DNA of 42,154 nucleotides, from the NCBI GenBank assembly GCA_002397275.1, contig DHAA01000031.1, forward strand, positions 1-42,154. Direction: 5' to 3'. Source of the stretch: Thermacetogenium sp. UBA4966 (lineage in GTDB: Bacteria > Bacillota > DSM-12270 > Thermacetogeniales > Thermacetogeniaceae). The position numbers and the translations under genes were made by a program. How positions within the stretch are numbered: position 1 is the stretch's first letter; the number at the start of each line of letters is the position of its first letter. Below are positions 16,291 to 24,610 of the stretch, in pieces. Under the pieces are notes generated by a model. That model made no database searches and was not told where the DNA came from. It saw only the letters and a program-made list of their open reading frames with translations.

Positions 16291-16359
16291 TTACTTGCAA
16301 CCCGTTCTTCTATAGTATAAAATTGAAAAAAGTATAGGTGACGAGGCAGGCAGATTAAA

Positions 16360-17481
16360 ATGGACATTAAGGGAAAAGCGAAGGTGGATAAGCGCACCAA
16401 AAACCTTGTCAAACGCCTGTGCAGTCATGATATCGCGGTAATAGACCACGCGGACCTCGACGAACTGGCGGCGGAAGCCCTGATCTTATGCCGCCCCAAG
16501 GCTGTGATCAATGCAAGTTCTTCGATAACCGGAAGGTATCCTAATGCGGGTCCCCTTAACCTGATCAGGGCGGGGGTCCCGCTTCTTGATGCAGCAGGAC
16601 CAAGTGTAATGAGTGATATTCATGACGGGGACGAGCTGCTTGTTTCAGGGGAAGAGATTATCTGTCAGGGCAGATGGATCGCCCGCGGCAGTCTGCTTAC
16701 CGAATCCGCGGTGCAGGAAAAAATGTCCGCGGCCAAGCGGAATGTTAAAAAAGAGCTGGCCAGTTTTGTGAATAACACCCTTGAATACGCCCGCAGGGAA
16801 CAGGGGCTGATCCTGGGGGATTATCCTGTTCCCCGGCTGCAGACCAAGATACGCCGCCAACAGGCCCTGGTCGTCGTGCGCGGAGCAGGATTTCAGGAGG
16901 ATATTCTCGCTGTCAAGTCCTATATCGATGAGGTCAAGCCCGTTATGATCGGCGTTGACGGCGCCGCCGACGCCCTTATGGAATTGGGATATAAACCGGA
17001 TCTCATCGTCGGCGATATGGACAGCGTCTCTGATCGGGCGTTGATGTCCGGCGCGGAAATAGTGGTTCATGCCTATCCTGACGGCAGGGCGCCGGGGCTG
17101 GAAAGGGTTGAACAGCTGGATTTGCGCGCCGTTGTTTTTCCCGCCCCGGGAACCAGCGAGGATATCGCGCTCCTTTTGGCTTATGATAAGGGGGCTGAAT
17201 TAATTGTCGCCGTGGGGACGCACACCAACATGATCGACTTTCTGGAGAAGGATCGCTCCGGGATGGCCAGCACTTTTTTGGTTCGGCTGAAGGTCGGCTC
17301 GATTCTGGTCGATGCTAAAGGGGTAAGCAAGCTTTACAGGCAGAGACTGGGAATGAAATACCTGGCGCAGATATTCCTCGCCGCTCTGCTCCCCCTGTTG
17401 GTGATCGTGATCGTGTCCCCTACGATCAAGAGTTTTCTTAAGCTCTTTCTCATGCAGCTGAAACTTATACTGCATATTTGA
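16360..17481 (+). CDS. steA: SteA-like cytokinetic ring protein
   Basis: A 373-residue protein of the SteA family, originally described in Corynebacterium, where SteA and SteB act at the septum and influence peptidoglycan hydrolase function. Seen: an N-terminal KVDKRTKNLVKRL and ADLDELAAEALI region, ASSSITGRYPNAGPL, a thiamine-pyrophosphokinase-like core (DGAADALMELGYKPDLIVGDMDSVSD) shown here as GDMDSVSD, and a C-terminal hydrophobic helix (about 332-352) with a basic flank. The ATG has a modest GAGGCAGG site. The adjacent steB-like gene supports the assignment. Confidence 0.85.
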   Translation: MDIKGKAKVDKRTKNLVKRLCSHDIAVIDHADLDELAAEALILCRPKAVINASSSITGRYPNAGPLNLIRAGVPLLDAAGPSVMSDIHDGDELLVSGEEIICQGRWIARGSLLTESAVQEKMSAAKRNVKKELASFVNNTLEYARREQGLILGDYPVPRLQTKIRRQQALVVVRGAGFQEDILAVKSYIDEVKPVMIGVDGAADALMELGYKPDLIVGDMDSVSDRALMSGAEIVVHAYPDGRAPGLERVEQLDLRAVVFPAPGTSEDIALLLAYDKGAELIVAVGTHTNMIDFLEKDRSGMASTFLVRLKVGSILVDAKGVSKLYRQRLGMKYLAQIFLAALLPLLVIVIVSPTIKSFLKLFLMQLKLILHI

Positions 17482-17515
17482 CCTGCAGCCTTTCCGGCGA
17501 AAGGGGGTAATTTAT

Positions 17516-18388
17516 CTGATTATCGATTTCAAATATCACATAGCGTCGCTTGCCGCCGTCTTTCTTGCTTTAGCCATGGGGATTTTAATCGGCACCTCTA
17601 TGATCGGGAGCGATACTATCTCCAAGCAGCAGAAGAAAATGATCGAGGGCATTGAGAAGGAGTTTACTCTCCTGCGCGAGGAGAACAAGGCAAATGCCGA
17701 CGCTCTTCTCCAGGCGCAGGAAGTGATGTCCGATCAACAGCGGTTCGATCAGGAAGTGCTCCCCATCCTGGTGCGCAACAAACTGCAGGGACGAAAGATT
17801 GCCGTTGTTGATCTGAACTACGACCGGGATCACGACGGGCTGGCTAATGTGCTCCGTTCGGCAGGCGCGGAGGTGCCGTCGGCCACCGTGATCAATCTGG
17901 GCTTATTGGCTGATTCAGATTTAAGCAAACAGACTGCAGAAATGCTGGGTAAAGAGGATTCCGATCTGGAAAAATACCTGCCAGATCTGGCACGATTACT
18001 GGCAGATGCCGTTGCCGCAGGGGCGAACAGCGATCTGGTCAGGTTTCTTGATGACCATGAGGTTTTGAAAATGTCGGGAACCTATGGCCCTCCTCTGCAG
18101 GATGTGGTGGTTATCGGCGGTTGTGAAAATAAAAAGAATGACAACTTTAAGAATTTCGATCAGGTGATGATCAAGTCCTGGCAAAAAGCAGGCTATAATG
18201 TTTACGGGGTTGAGGACAGCGATACCGCTGTTTCTTATATGCGTTATTATCACAGCAACAGTTTAAGCACTGTGGATAATATTGATACGGTTTATGGGCA
18301 GGTGTCTCTGGTAATGGCCATCTACGGCTATCCGGGGCAGTACGGCGTTAAGCAGACGGCGGAATCATTCCTGCCCCCTCTGGAATAG
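17516..18388 (+). CDS. SteB-like / MctB (copper transporter-type) membrane protein
   Basis: About 290 residues: one N-terminal membrane helix (ASLAAVFLALAMGILIG), a coiled coil (about 35-75) and a globular external domain; family name MctB or SteB. In Corynebacterium the SteB partner of SteA belongs to this family. The conserved N terminus IIDFKYHIASL starts at 17519, but no ATG/GTG/TTG precedes it in frame: the candidates are CTG 17516, eight bases after AAGGGGG, or ATT 17519. ATG 17576 would cut into the membrane helix. The start overlaps the end of nothing; 34 bases separate it from steA. Confidence 0.82.
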   Translation: MIIDFKYHIASLAAVFLALAMGILIGTSMIGSDTISKQQKKMIEGIEKEFTLLREENKANADALLQAQEVMSDQQRFDQEVLPILVRNKLQGRKIAVVDLNYDRDHDGLANVLRSAGAEVPSATVINLGLLADSDLSKQTAEMLGKEDSDLEKYLPDLARLLADAVAAGANSDLVRFLDDHEVLKMSGTYGPPLQDVVVIGGCENKKNDNFKNFDQVMIKSWQKAGYNVYGVEDSDTAVSYMRYYHSNSLSTVDNIDTVYGQVSLVMAIYGYPGQYGVKQTAESFLPPLE

Positions 18389-18402
18389 GATGTGAGTTAT
18401 GT

Positions 18403-19074
18403 TTGATCTCTGTGTTGATTCCCGCTTATAATGAAGGCGAGGGGATCGCTGATACGATCAGGGCTGTTCGTCAGGTTCCGGGTGTTGAGCAGGTAATTGT
18501 GGCAGACGACGGCTCCGAGGACGATACGGCTGAGCAGGCAAGGCTTGCCGGAGCTGAGGTGATCAGTCTTCCCCGAAACTGCGGGAAAGGGAATGCTTTA
18601 AATTTGGGCGTATCCCATCTTACTCAGCCGGTGATAGCTCTCTTGGACGGCGATCTGGGTGCAAGCGCCGCCCAGTTGGATATTCTGGCGCGTCCTGTTT
18701 TGGACGGAGAGGCGGATCTAACGATCGCTGCTTTTCCTTCCGTAAAAAAAACAGGCGGATTTGGTTTGGTAAAAGGGCTGGCCGCAAGGGGAATCCGTTG
18801 CTTTACCGGGCTGCGTCTGCAGGCGCCGCTGTCCGGACAGAGGGTAATGCGCCGCCAGACGCTCGACGCGGTGCTCCCTTTTGCTTCCGGTTTTGGCGTG
18901 GAGGTGGCTATGACTATCGCCGCGGCTCGAGCAGGTTTCCGTGTGCGGGAGGTCCAGACCACAATGAGGCACCGATTCACAGGAAGGGATCTGTCCGGAT
19001 TTCTTCACCGCGCCAAACAATTCCGCCATGTTCTGCTGACTTTTTTCCGGATTGCTGCTAAAAGAGGTGTATAA
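18403..19074 (+). CDS. Family 2 glycosyltransferase
   Basis: A 223-residue GT-A fold glycosyltransferase of family 2. SVLIPAYNEGEGIADTIRAV, VADDGSEDDT (33-42) and the DxD-type LDGDLGAS (about 80-87) are the nucleotide-sugar and metal-binding parts. No membrane helix is evident except a weakly hydrophobic tail; the acceptor may be a lipid carrier, given the MraY/WecA-like gene that follows within one base. The start is TTG. The sugar used cannot be told from sequence. The link to SteAB suggests a cell-envelope or division role (inference). Confidence 0.82.
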   Translation: MISVLIPAYNEGEGIADTIRAVRQVPGVEQVIVADDGSEDDTAEQARLAGAEVISLPRNCGKGNALNLGVSHLTQPVIALLDGDLGASAAQLDILARPVLDGEADLTIAAFPSVKKTGGFGLVKGLAARGIRCFTGLRLQAPLSGQRVMRRQTLDAVLPFASGFGVEVAMTIAAARAGFRVREVQTTMRHRFTGRDLSGFLHRAKQFRHVLLTFFRIAAKRGV

Positions 19075-19890
19075 ATGAAGATCTTGCTCGGCGCGGGTTT
19101 GGGATTTTTACTGACCCTGATCTGTCGCCCTTTTTTGTTAAAAATGCTGCGGGAAACAGGCGCCGCCCGTCCCAATTACCGCGGGGAATTAATACCGGTT
19201 GGGATGGGGTTAATTTTTGTATTTGTCTATGTTTTTGCAGCTTTTCTGCTTGTTCGCTGGGTCGCCCCGCTGCCCGCGGTTGTGTTTACGCTGGGTATTA
19301 TTTTTTTCGCCATACTGGGTCTGCTCGACGACCTGCTGGGGTCGGGGGAAAACCGCGGCTTGAAGGGCCACTTCGCCGCTCTCCTGCACGGGAAGCTTAC
19401 CACAGGAGCTCTCAAGGCGATAGGAGGCGGGATCGGCGCCCTGCTTTTTTCTTTTATATCTCTAGCCGGACGCCCCTGGTGGGAGGTGCTGACCGCGGCG
19501 CTGCTCATCGCCTTGGCCGCCAATACCGTCAACCTCGTGGATCTGCGGCCGGGCAGAGCGATCAAGGTTTTTTACCTGTGGTTTTTTCTTTTGCTGGGAT
19601 TCTTCTGGGATAAGGAGACTCTGGCGCTTCTCGCTCCTCTGGCGGGAGGGCTTCTGGCATTGGCGCCCACCGACCTGAAGGCCAGAGGGATGCTTGGCGA
19701 TACAGGGGCTAATCTTTTAGGAGCGGCGCTGGGGATGACCAGCGTCTGGGCGACGGCATTTTCCATTCAGCTGGCGGTGGTCGTCTTTCTCCTTCTACTG
19801 CATTTGTTTACGGAGAAATACTCGCTGACCGGCATCATTGAAAGGAATCGCCTCCTGAGTTATTTGGATAATTTAGGGAGATCAAAATAG
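19075..19890 (+). CDS. MraY/WecA-like phospho-sugar transferase
   Basis: A 271-residue polytopic membrane protein (about eight to nine helices) related to MraY/WecA, which attach a phospho-sugar from a UDP-sugar to undecaprenyl phosphate. The catalytic aspartates are in LLDDLLG (about 81-87), the NLVD motif in AANTVNLVDLRPG and the C-terminal GDTGANLLGAALG are present. It is shorter than MraY (about 320-360) and the usual HHH motif of MraY is not seen, so it is not a plain mraY. AGAGGTG precedes the ATG. Together with the glycosyltransferase it may build a lipid-linked glycan. Confidence 0.82.
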   Translation: MKILLGAGLGFLLTLICRPFLLKMLRETGAARPNYRGELIPVGMGLIFVFVYVFAAFLLVRWVAPLPAVVFTLGIIFFAILGLLDDLLGSGENRGLKGHFAALLHGKLTTGALKAIGGGIGALLFSFISLAGRPWWEVLTAALLIALAANTVNLVDLRPGRAIKVFYLWFFLLLGFFWDKETLALLAPLAGGLLALAPTDLKARGMLGDTGANLLGAALGMTSVWATAFSIQLAVVVFLLLLHLFTEKYSLTGIIERNRLLSYLDNLGRSK

Positions 19891-19901
19891 GGGGTCTTGC
19901 T

Positions 19902-21053
19902 GTGACCGAACCAGGCAAAATAAATGAGGATAGGCTCTTTCAGGAGTTTGTCACTCTGGCGGAGATCGCTTCGCCGTCCTTTAAGGAGCGTGAACTGGCG
20001 GACTATTTGTGCGATCGTTTGCAGGGGCTAGGGTTGGCCGTTGAAGAGGATGATACGGGGAAGGTGATCAACGGCAGCACCGGAAATCTGCTGGCGCGCC
20101 TGCCCGGCCGCAAGGATTATCCCCCCCTTCTTTTTGTCTGCCACATGGATACGGTTACCCCCGCGGATGGTGTGCGGGTAACCTTCGAGAAGGGGGTCTT
20201 TCGCTCCCAGGGCGATACTGTTTTAGGCGGTGATGATAAAGCCGGGATAGCCTCTCTGATTGAGGTTTTGGAGATGATCCGTGAGGGAGCGGCGCCCTGC
20301 CGCCCTCTGGAAATCCTGCTTACAGTGGGAGAGGAGCGCGGCCTCCTGGGGAGCAAGAACTTCGACATCGGCAGGCTTAGGTCACGCCTGGGTTATGTGC
20401 TTGATTCCAACGGCCCTCCCGGGACGATCATTACCGCGGCGCCGGCTCAGAACGTTTTGTATGTCACTGTCAAGGGGAGAGCCGCGCACGCCGGATTCGA
20501 ACCGGAAAAGGGAGTAAATGCCATCAAAATAGCCGGCGATGTTATCTCGCGGCTTCGTTTGGGAAGGATTGATGAGGAAACCACATCCAATATCGGGATT
20601 ATCGAAGGGGGCAAAGCCACCAACATCGTCCCTGATGCGGTCTATATCCAGGGGGAGACGAGAAGCCTGGACCGGAGCAAGCTGGATGCTCTAACTGATG
20701 AGATCAGGAGAGAATTTGAGCTGATCAAGGAAATACCCGGGGCAGACAGTGAAATGCGCGTCACTTTCGAGTACCCGGAGTACAGGCTCCAGCCGCAGCA
20801 AGAGGCAGTCAGCTCTGCAGCCGAGGCCGTTAAAAGGGCGGGGCTGGAAGTGCGGTTTGCGACCAGCGGAGGAGGAAGCGACGCCAACATACTCAATGCG
20901 GCGGGGTTGCCGGCTGTTAATCTTGCCATGGGTATGCAGAAGGCGCATACAACCGAGGAGTTCTTGGAGTTCAGGGATCTGATCGATGTTGTTCGTATTC
21001 TTTGGGAAATTGTTCGCGCTGATGCCGATGATTTTTCAGGGGAAGTGGTTTAA
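19902..21053 (+). CDS. M20 family peptidase, PepT-like
   Basis: A 383-residue zinc aminopeptidase of the M20 family, annotated as peptidase T-like in relatives. Metal ligands are visible in FVCHMDTVTP, the bridging GGDDKAG, the Glu-Glu pair TVGEERG, VLDSNGPPG and the C-terminal His in MQKAHTTEE. A dimerisation domain (about 175-285) separates the two halves. The start is GTG 19902 behind AGGGGG. Substrates are probably small peptides. Confidence 0.88.
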   Translation: MTEPGKINEDRLFQEFVTLAEIASPSFKERELADYLCDRLQGLGLAVEEDDTGKVINGSTGNLLARLPGRKDYPPLLFVCHMDTVTPADGVRVTFEKGVFRSQGDTVLGGDDKAGIASLIEVLEMIREGAAPCRPLEILLTVGEERGLLGSKNFDIGRLRSRLGYVLDSNGPPGTIITAAPAQNVLYVTVKGRAAHAGFEPEKGVNAIKIAGDVISRLRLGRIDEETTSNIGIIEGGKATNIVPDAVYIQGETRSLDRSKLDALTDEIRREFELIKEIPGADSEMRVTFEYPEYRLQPQQEAVSSAAEAVKRAGLEVRFATSGGGSDANILNAAGLPAVNLAMGMQKAHTTEEFLEFRDLIDVVRILWEIVRADADDFSGEVV

Positions 21054-21054
21054 A

Positions 21055-22149
21055 TTGATTTCCTGGAAAAAGGGGACGGTGCTCAGGGTATTGAGCTCCC
21101 TCGAACAGATCCAGGAGCTGGATGTGGAGATGGAGGGGCTTCCCGGCCGCGCCTGGAATTTTCCCTTGCTGACCGGAGAGGCTTCCGCCGGGGATCAGGT
21201 CTATCTGAATACCACTGCTGTGGAGAAAAAGCTGGGCAGCGGCGGCTATCACTTCGTGATCGCCAACCTCAGCCGTCTTCCCGCACCCGACCCCGGGGAG
21301 GGGCATATTATGAAGCTGCGCTATACTCCTTATCAGATCAAGGTTTTAAGCGCAGAAGAGGAAGAAAGCCCCTATCATCAGCAGATCAAGGAGTTCGCCT
21401 CTCTCGGCGGAACGCCTGTGGTTGTGGCCACGCTGCACAGTATGCTGGCGCCTGCCGCGGCGGGCTATCTGGCGGCCGGGGGGATGGGGAGAATAGTGTT
21501 TGTGATGACCGATGGAGCGGCACTCCCTCTTGCTCTGAGCGATACTGTCCGCGCTTTGAAAGCGAAAGGGATGCTGATGGGCACGGTATCGGCCGGGCAT
21601 GCTTTCGGGGGTGATCTGGAAAGCGTCAATATTTACTCCGGCTTGATCGCCGCCTATCAGGTCTTGCGGGCCGAGTTGATCATCGTCGCCATGGGCCCCG
21701 GCATCGTCGGTACGGGTACGAGGTGGGGTACGACTGCTATAGAGCAGGGGGAGATTATCAACGCGGTGGGGGTGCTGGGCGGTCGGGCGATCGCGGTTCC
21801 GCGCATCAGCTTTGCCGACCCGCGGCCGCGCCATCAGGGGGTAAGCCACCACACCCTGACCGCCCTGGGAAGCGTTGCGCTGCAGGAGGCCTTGCTCGCT
21901 CTGCCGCAGGTTGAGGCCGAACAGATGTCTGTGATCAACAGGCAGCTCGAACAATCCGGCATATTTGCGCGCCACCAGGCAGTGATCAGGGATGGCCGCC
22001 CTGCCTTGCGCTACCTGGAGGAGCAGGGGATTACGGTGAAGAGTATGGGGCGTTCTCCCGCTGACGACCCTGTTTTTTTTATGGCTGCCGGAGCGGCGGG
22101 AGCGGCCGCCGCGGAGGAATCGATAAAATTAAGGAAGAGTGTGAGGTAA
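21055..22149 (+). CDS. DUF3866 family protein
   Basis: A 364-residue protein matching the DUF3866 family of Gram-positive bacteria; function unknown. The N-terminal part (KGTVLRVLSSLEQIQELDVE) looks like a small beta-barrel, and the core contains glycine-rich GPGIVGTGTRWGTTAIEQG and HHTLTALGSVALQEAL. Start TTG 21055 is chosen because the longer frame overlaps pepT by about 70 bases with no ribosome binding site. It sits in a run of catabolic genes just ahead of a Nudix gene. Confidence 0.8.
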   Translation: MISWKKGTVLRVLSSLEQIQELDVEMEGLPGRAWNFPLLTGEASAGDQVYLNTTAVEKKLGSGGYHFVIANLSRLPAPDPGEGHIMKLRYTPYQIKVLSAEEEESPYHQQIKEFASLGGTPVVVATLHSMLAPAAAGYLAAGGMGRIVFVMTDGAALPLALSDTVRALKAKGMLMGTVSAGHAFGGDLESVNIYSGLIAAYQVLRAELIIVAMGPGIVGTGTRWGTTAIEQGEIINAVGVLGGRAIAVPRISFADPRPRHQGVSHHTLTALGSVALQEALLALPQVEAEQMSVINRQLEQSGIFARHQAVIRDGRPALRYLEEQGITVKSMGRSPADDPVFFMAAGAAGAAAAEESIKLRKSVR

Positions 22150-22150
22150 T

Positions 22151-22732
22151 ATGGAGAAAACGGATGAAGCCAGGCTCAAAGAAACATTTGTTTCATCAGA
22201 GGAGATCTTCAAGGGCAAGGTGATCGACGTTCAGGTGGACAGCGTGCGGCTGCCGGATGGGAATATGGCAAAGCGGGAAGTCGTCAGGCATCCCGGCGCG
22301 GTGGTGATCCTGTCGCTGACAGATAAAGGGGATGTTGTGATGGTGCGGCAGTACCGCCATGCGACAGGGGAGATACTGCTGGAGCTGCCCGCCGGCAAAA
22401 GAGATGGCGAAGAAGACCCGCTCGCTTGCGCGCAGAGAGAACTGGAGGAGGAGACAGGCTACAAAGCTTCAGAGCTGCGAGTGATCAATTGTTTCTATAC
22501 CTCGCCGGGCTTTTGTAATGAACTGATCTATTTGATCGAGGCAAGGGGGCTGGTCCAGGGAGAGGCGTGTCCGGATGAAGGGGAGTTTATCGACGTTTTG
22601 ACCATACCGCTGCACGAGGCGGCGCGCATGGTTTTTGACGGAGAGATCAAGGACGCCAAAACAGGATTTGGGCTGCTCGCCGCTTGCTATCTGCAAGAGC
22701 CATGCTCAAAAAGTCAGGGGGAATGCGGGTGA
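22151..22732 (+). CDS. nudF: Nudix hydrolase, ADP-ribose pyrophosphatase type
   Basis: A 193-residue Nudix enzyme. The Nudix box is complete (G-x5-E-x7-RELEEETGY, about residues 81-102), preceded by ELPAGK and VVMVRQYRHATGEILLE, typical of ADP-ribose pyrophosphatases of the NudF/YqkG group. It cleaves ADP-ribose to AMP and ribose 5-phosphate. In Bacillus yqkG also lies near spoIIM and xerD (ripX), matching this order. GTGAGG precedes the ATG. Confidence 0.9.
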   Translation: MEKTDEARLKETFVSSEEIFKGKVIDVQVDSVRLPDGNMAKREVVRHPGAVVILSLTDKGDVVMVRQYRHATGEILLELPAGKRDGEEDPLACAQRELEEETGYKASELRVINCFYTSPGFCNELIYLIEARGLVQGEACPDEGEFIDVLTIPLHEAARMVFDGEIKDAKTGFGLLAACYLQEPCSKSQGECG

Positions 22733-23403
22733 CGGAAGGCGGTAGAACGATCAATGTAACCACCGATGCCAGCGGGGCATATCAAGCTGCTTGCTGCGGG
22801 CATGTGGTGGTCATCGTCGATGTGATAGATATGAGCACAACGCTGGAGGCCGCGCTGCAGAGTGGCGCCGCGCTGGTCCTGGGGGCAAGCCCCCTGCCTT
22901 GCCGGGCGCCGGTTCCTGTCAATCCGGCAAAGATAGGCAGTTACGCCGCCATGATCGCTCAAAGGCTGAAGGCAGAGGTGGTGGTCATAGCTGAGCCGCG
23001 TATCGATAAGCCTGCGGAACGCCTGAAGAGGGCTGCCGGATTCCTGGAAGGGCTTCATGCCGCGGGCATAGAGGAAGAGGGGGTCTACCCCAATCAGGGC
23101 GCTGAAACAGCAGGATTGGTAGATTTCAAAGATAAAGTAGTGGCTGCGGTGACCGATTGCGGAGGCGCCGCATTTGACGCCGCTTTTAACGCCGGAGCAC
23201 CTGTGGCGACGGCTACCGTAGCCCGCACTCCCGGACGCACAGGATGGGAGAATGCCGCGGCCGCGTTGGGGAGGGCCGCAAGGATCGCCCGGGAAGAAGG
23301 GCGGGGAATTTCTCTTGTTGCAGCCAGCGGCAAGGCTCTGGAGGATGTTCTGGCGGTACGCTATCTGTCGGAACAACTTTTATTGCAGAGAATTCGCCGG
23401 TAA
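22729..23403 (+). CDS. ComB-like (2-phosphosulfolactate phosphatase-related) protein
   Basis: About 224 residues. VVIVDVIDMSTTLEAALQSGA resembles the N-terminal motif of ComB proteins, and the later VVAAVTDCGGAAFDAAFNAGAP and GKALEDVLAVRYLSEQLL fit the same fold, though the match is distant. ComB hydrolyses 2-phosphosulfolactate in coenzyme M synthesis, but no other coenzyme M gene is near, so the reaction is unknown here. GTG 22729 is favoured: AGGGGGA lies 6 bases before it and it overlaps the Nudix stop as GTGA. Confidence 0.55.
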   Translation: MTEGGRTINVTTDASGAYQAACCGHVVVIVDVIDMSTTLEAALQSGAALVLGASPLPCRAPVPVNPAKIGSYAAMIAQRLKAEVVVIAEPRIDKPAERLKRAAGFLEGLHAAGIEEEGVYPNQGAETAGLVDFKDKVVAAVTDCGGAAFDAAFNAGAPVATATVARTPGRTGWENAAAALGRAARIAREEGRGISLVAASGKALEDVLAVRYLSEQLLLQRIRR

Positions 23404-23476
23404 AGTAATTGGTTTATTTTTCCCCGCATAGAATCTTCTAAGGGAGGAAAGTATTTCTTGCCGGGGGAGGTAATCC

Positions 23477-24100
23477 ATGCGTTGGGCGAAGACTTCTATA
23501 ACAGTCAATAATCAGAAAGAAATGTTTATTCCTCTGCTCCTGTCCGCCGGTTTTTTTTTAGGCGGGTTGATGTTAGGCGCCGTTATCCTGCATACGCTTA
23601 GCCCGCTGATCAGCCAGGAGTTGCAACGATATCTCGTTTCCTATATTAAGGCCGCCTCTTTATATGCGGAGGGCTCTATCCCCGGGTTTAAGAACTGGCT
23701 GCAGATAAGCAAGATGCAGACCGTTTCACTGGGCCTGCTCTGGGTCTGCGGGCTGACCGTCGTGGGGAGTCCCTTTATCTCTCTGATCATCGGCGCCCGA
23801 GGGTTTGTTGTGGGCTTTACTGTGGGTTTCCTGGTCCAAGAAGAGGCGGGAAAGGGGCTGTTGCTGGCCATAGCCGGTGTGCTTCCCCAAAATCTCTGCT
23901 ATATACCGGCTTTTCTGGGCGCCGGCGCCCTGGCATTCTATTTTTCTCTCAACCTGATGCGTTTTCAGGGCGCATTCCTCCGCCGCATAGGCGTTTATTC
24001 CCTGTTTTTTTTATTGTTTTTGCTGCCGGTTCTCCTGGGCGCCTGGTTGGAAACCTACCTGGCGCCGGGACTGTTGCGCCTGGCGATCTCGCTTTTCTAA
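23477..24100 (+). CDS. spoIIM: Stage II sporulation protein M
   Basis: SpoIIM (207 residues), a mother-cell membrane protein that with SpoIID and SpoIIP drives septal peptidoglycan thinning and engulfment. Five or so membrane helices are visible (about 18-40, 85-105, 108-125, 130-160, 175-200), and GARGFVVGFTVGFLVQE is a conserved family loop. GGAGG lies 7 bases before ATG. Position before xerD is as in Bacillus. Confidence 0.92.
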   Translation: MRWAKTSITVNNQKEMFIPLLLSAGFFLGGLMLGAVILHTLSPLISQELQRYLVSYIKAASLYAEGSIPGFKNWLQISKMQTVSLGLLWVCGLTVVGSPFISLIIGARGFVVGFTVGFLVQEEAGKGLLLAIAGVLPQNLCYIPAFLGAGALAFYFSLNLMRFQGAFLRRIGVYSLFFLLFLLPVLLGAWLETYLAPGLLRLAISLF

Positions 24101-24162
24101 ATAAACTTGCCGGAAACCTTTTGCATGTATTTTCAGCGCGGCCTGTGCATATGTATTAAAGG

Positions 24163-24471
24163 ATGGCGCCCAATAATTGGTTACTTATGAAATCTCTGAG
24201 GGGGCGGAAGCTGATGATGCTGATCACGATCACCAATTGGAAGCATAAGGCTGCGGTAGTTATTAAGCTGTTGGTTTTTCTGTTGCTGATTGGTCTTATT
24301 GTTCCGCAGTTTTTATTTTTCATTGCAGGAGGGCTGGCCGATACCAAGGATGACAATTCCAATTTAATGCGTGTGGAAAAGGGAACGCTCGACGACTCCG
24401 CTGAAGAGATCAATTTTTGGGAAAGGCTTTCCCGGTTTTACTTCGGGGGGGAGCCTGGTTCTATCCCTTGA
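24163..24471 (+). CDS. Small single-pass membrane protein of unknown function
   Basis: Up to 102 residues; one strong membrane helix (VVIKLLVFLLLIGLIVPQFL), a short acidic outer segment (ADTKDDNSN) and an aromatic tail (NFWERLSRFYFGG). I do not recognise a family with certainty; its place before xerD is where Bacillus has the small protein YqzK (DUF4227), and it may be an analogue. A start at ATG 24214, preceded by GGGGGCGGAAG, would shorten it to 85 residues and looks better supported than ATG 24163. Confidence 0.6.
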   Translation: MAPNNWLLMKSLRGRKLMMLITITNWKHKAAVVIKLLVFLLLIGLIVPQFLFFIAGGLADTKDDNSNLMRVEKGTLDDSAEEINFWERLSRFYFGGEPGSIP

Positions 24472-24518
24472 AGTTGCTCCGCCGTCAAGGGCAAGAACAA
24501 GGCTGCATATTAACGCTA

Positions 24519-24560
24519 AAAAAACCTCTGCCTTTCTGGAAACGGGGAGGAGTTTTTTTT
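24519..24560 (+). terminator. Weak terminator-like element before xerD
   Basis: An A run and CCTC at 24525-24528 face GAGG at 24547-24550, followed by T8. The stem is short and has a bulge, but the T tract is strong. It may end the spoIIM transcript. Confidence 0.4.
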
Positions 24561-24610
24561 TATATGTGGAATTCTTCTTGGAGAGGAAATTATTTACGGG
24601 GGAATGTTTT

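Noticed and set aside
24371..24610. An 80-residue N-terminal extension of XerD
   Set aside because: It overlaps the small membrane protein gene and a terminator-like element, has no homology to XerD and makes the protein too long; TTG 24611 has a ribosome site.
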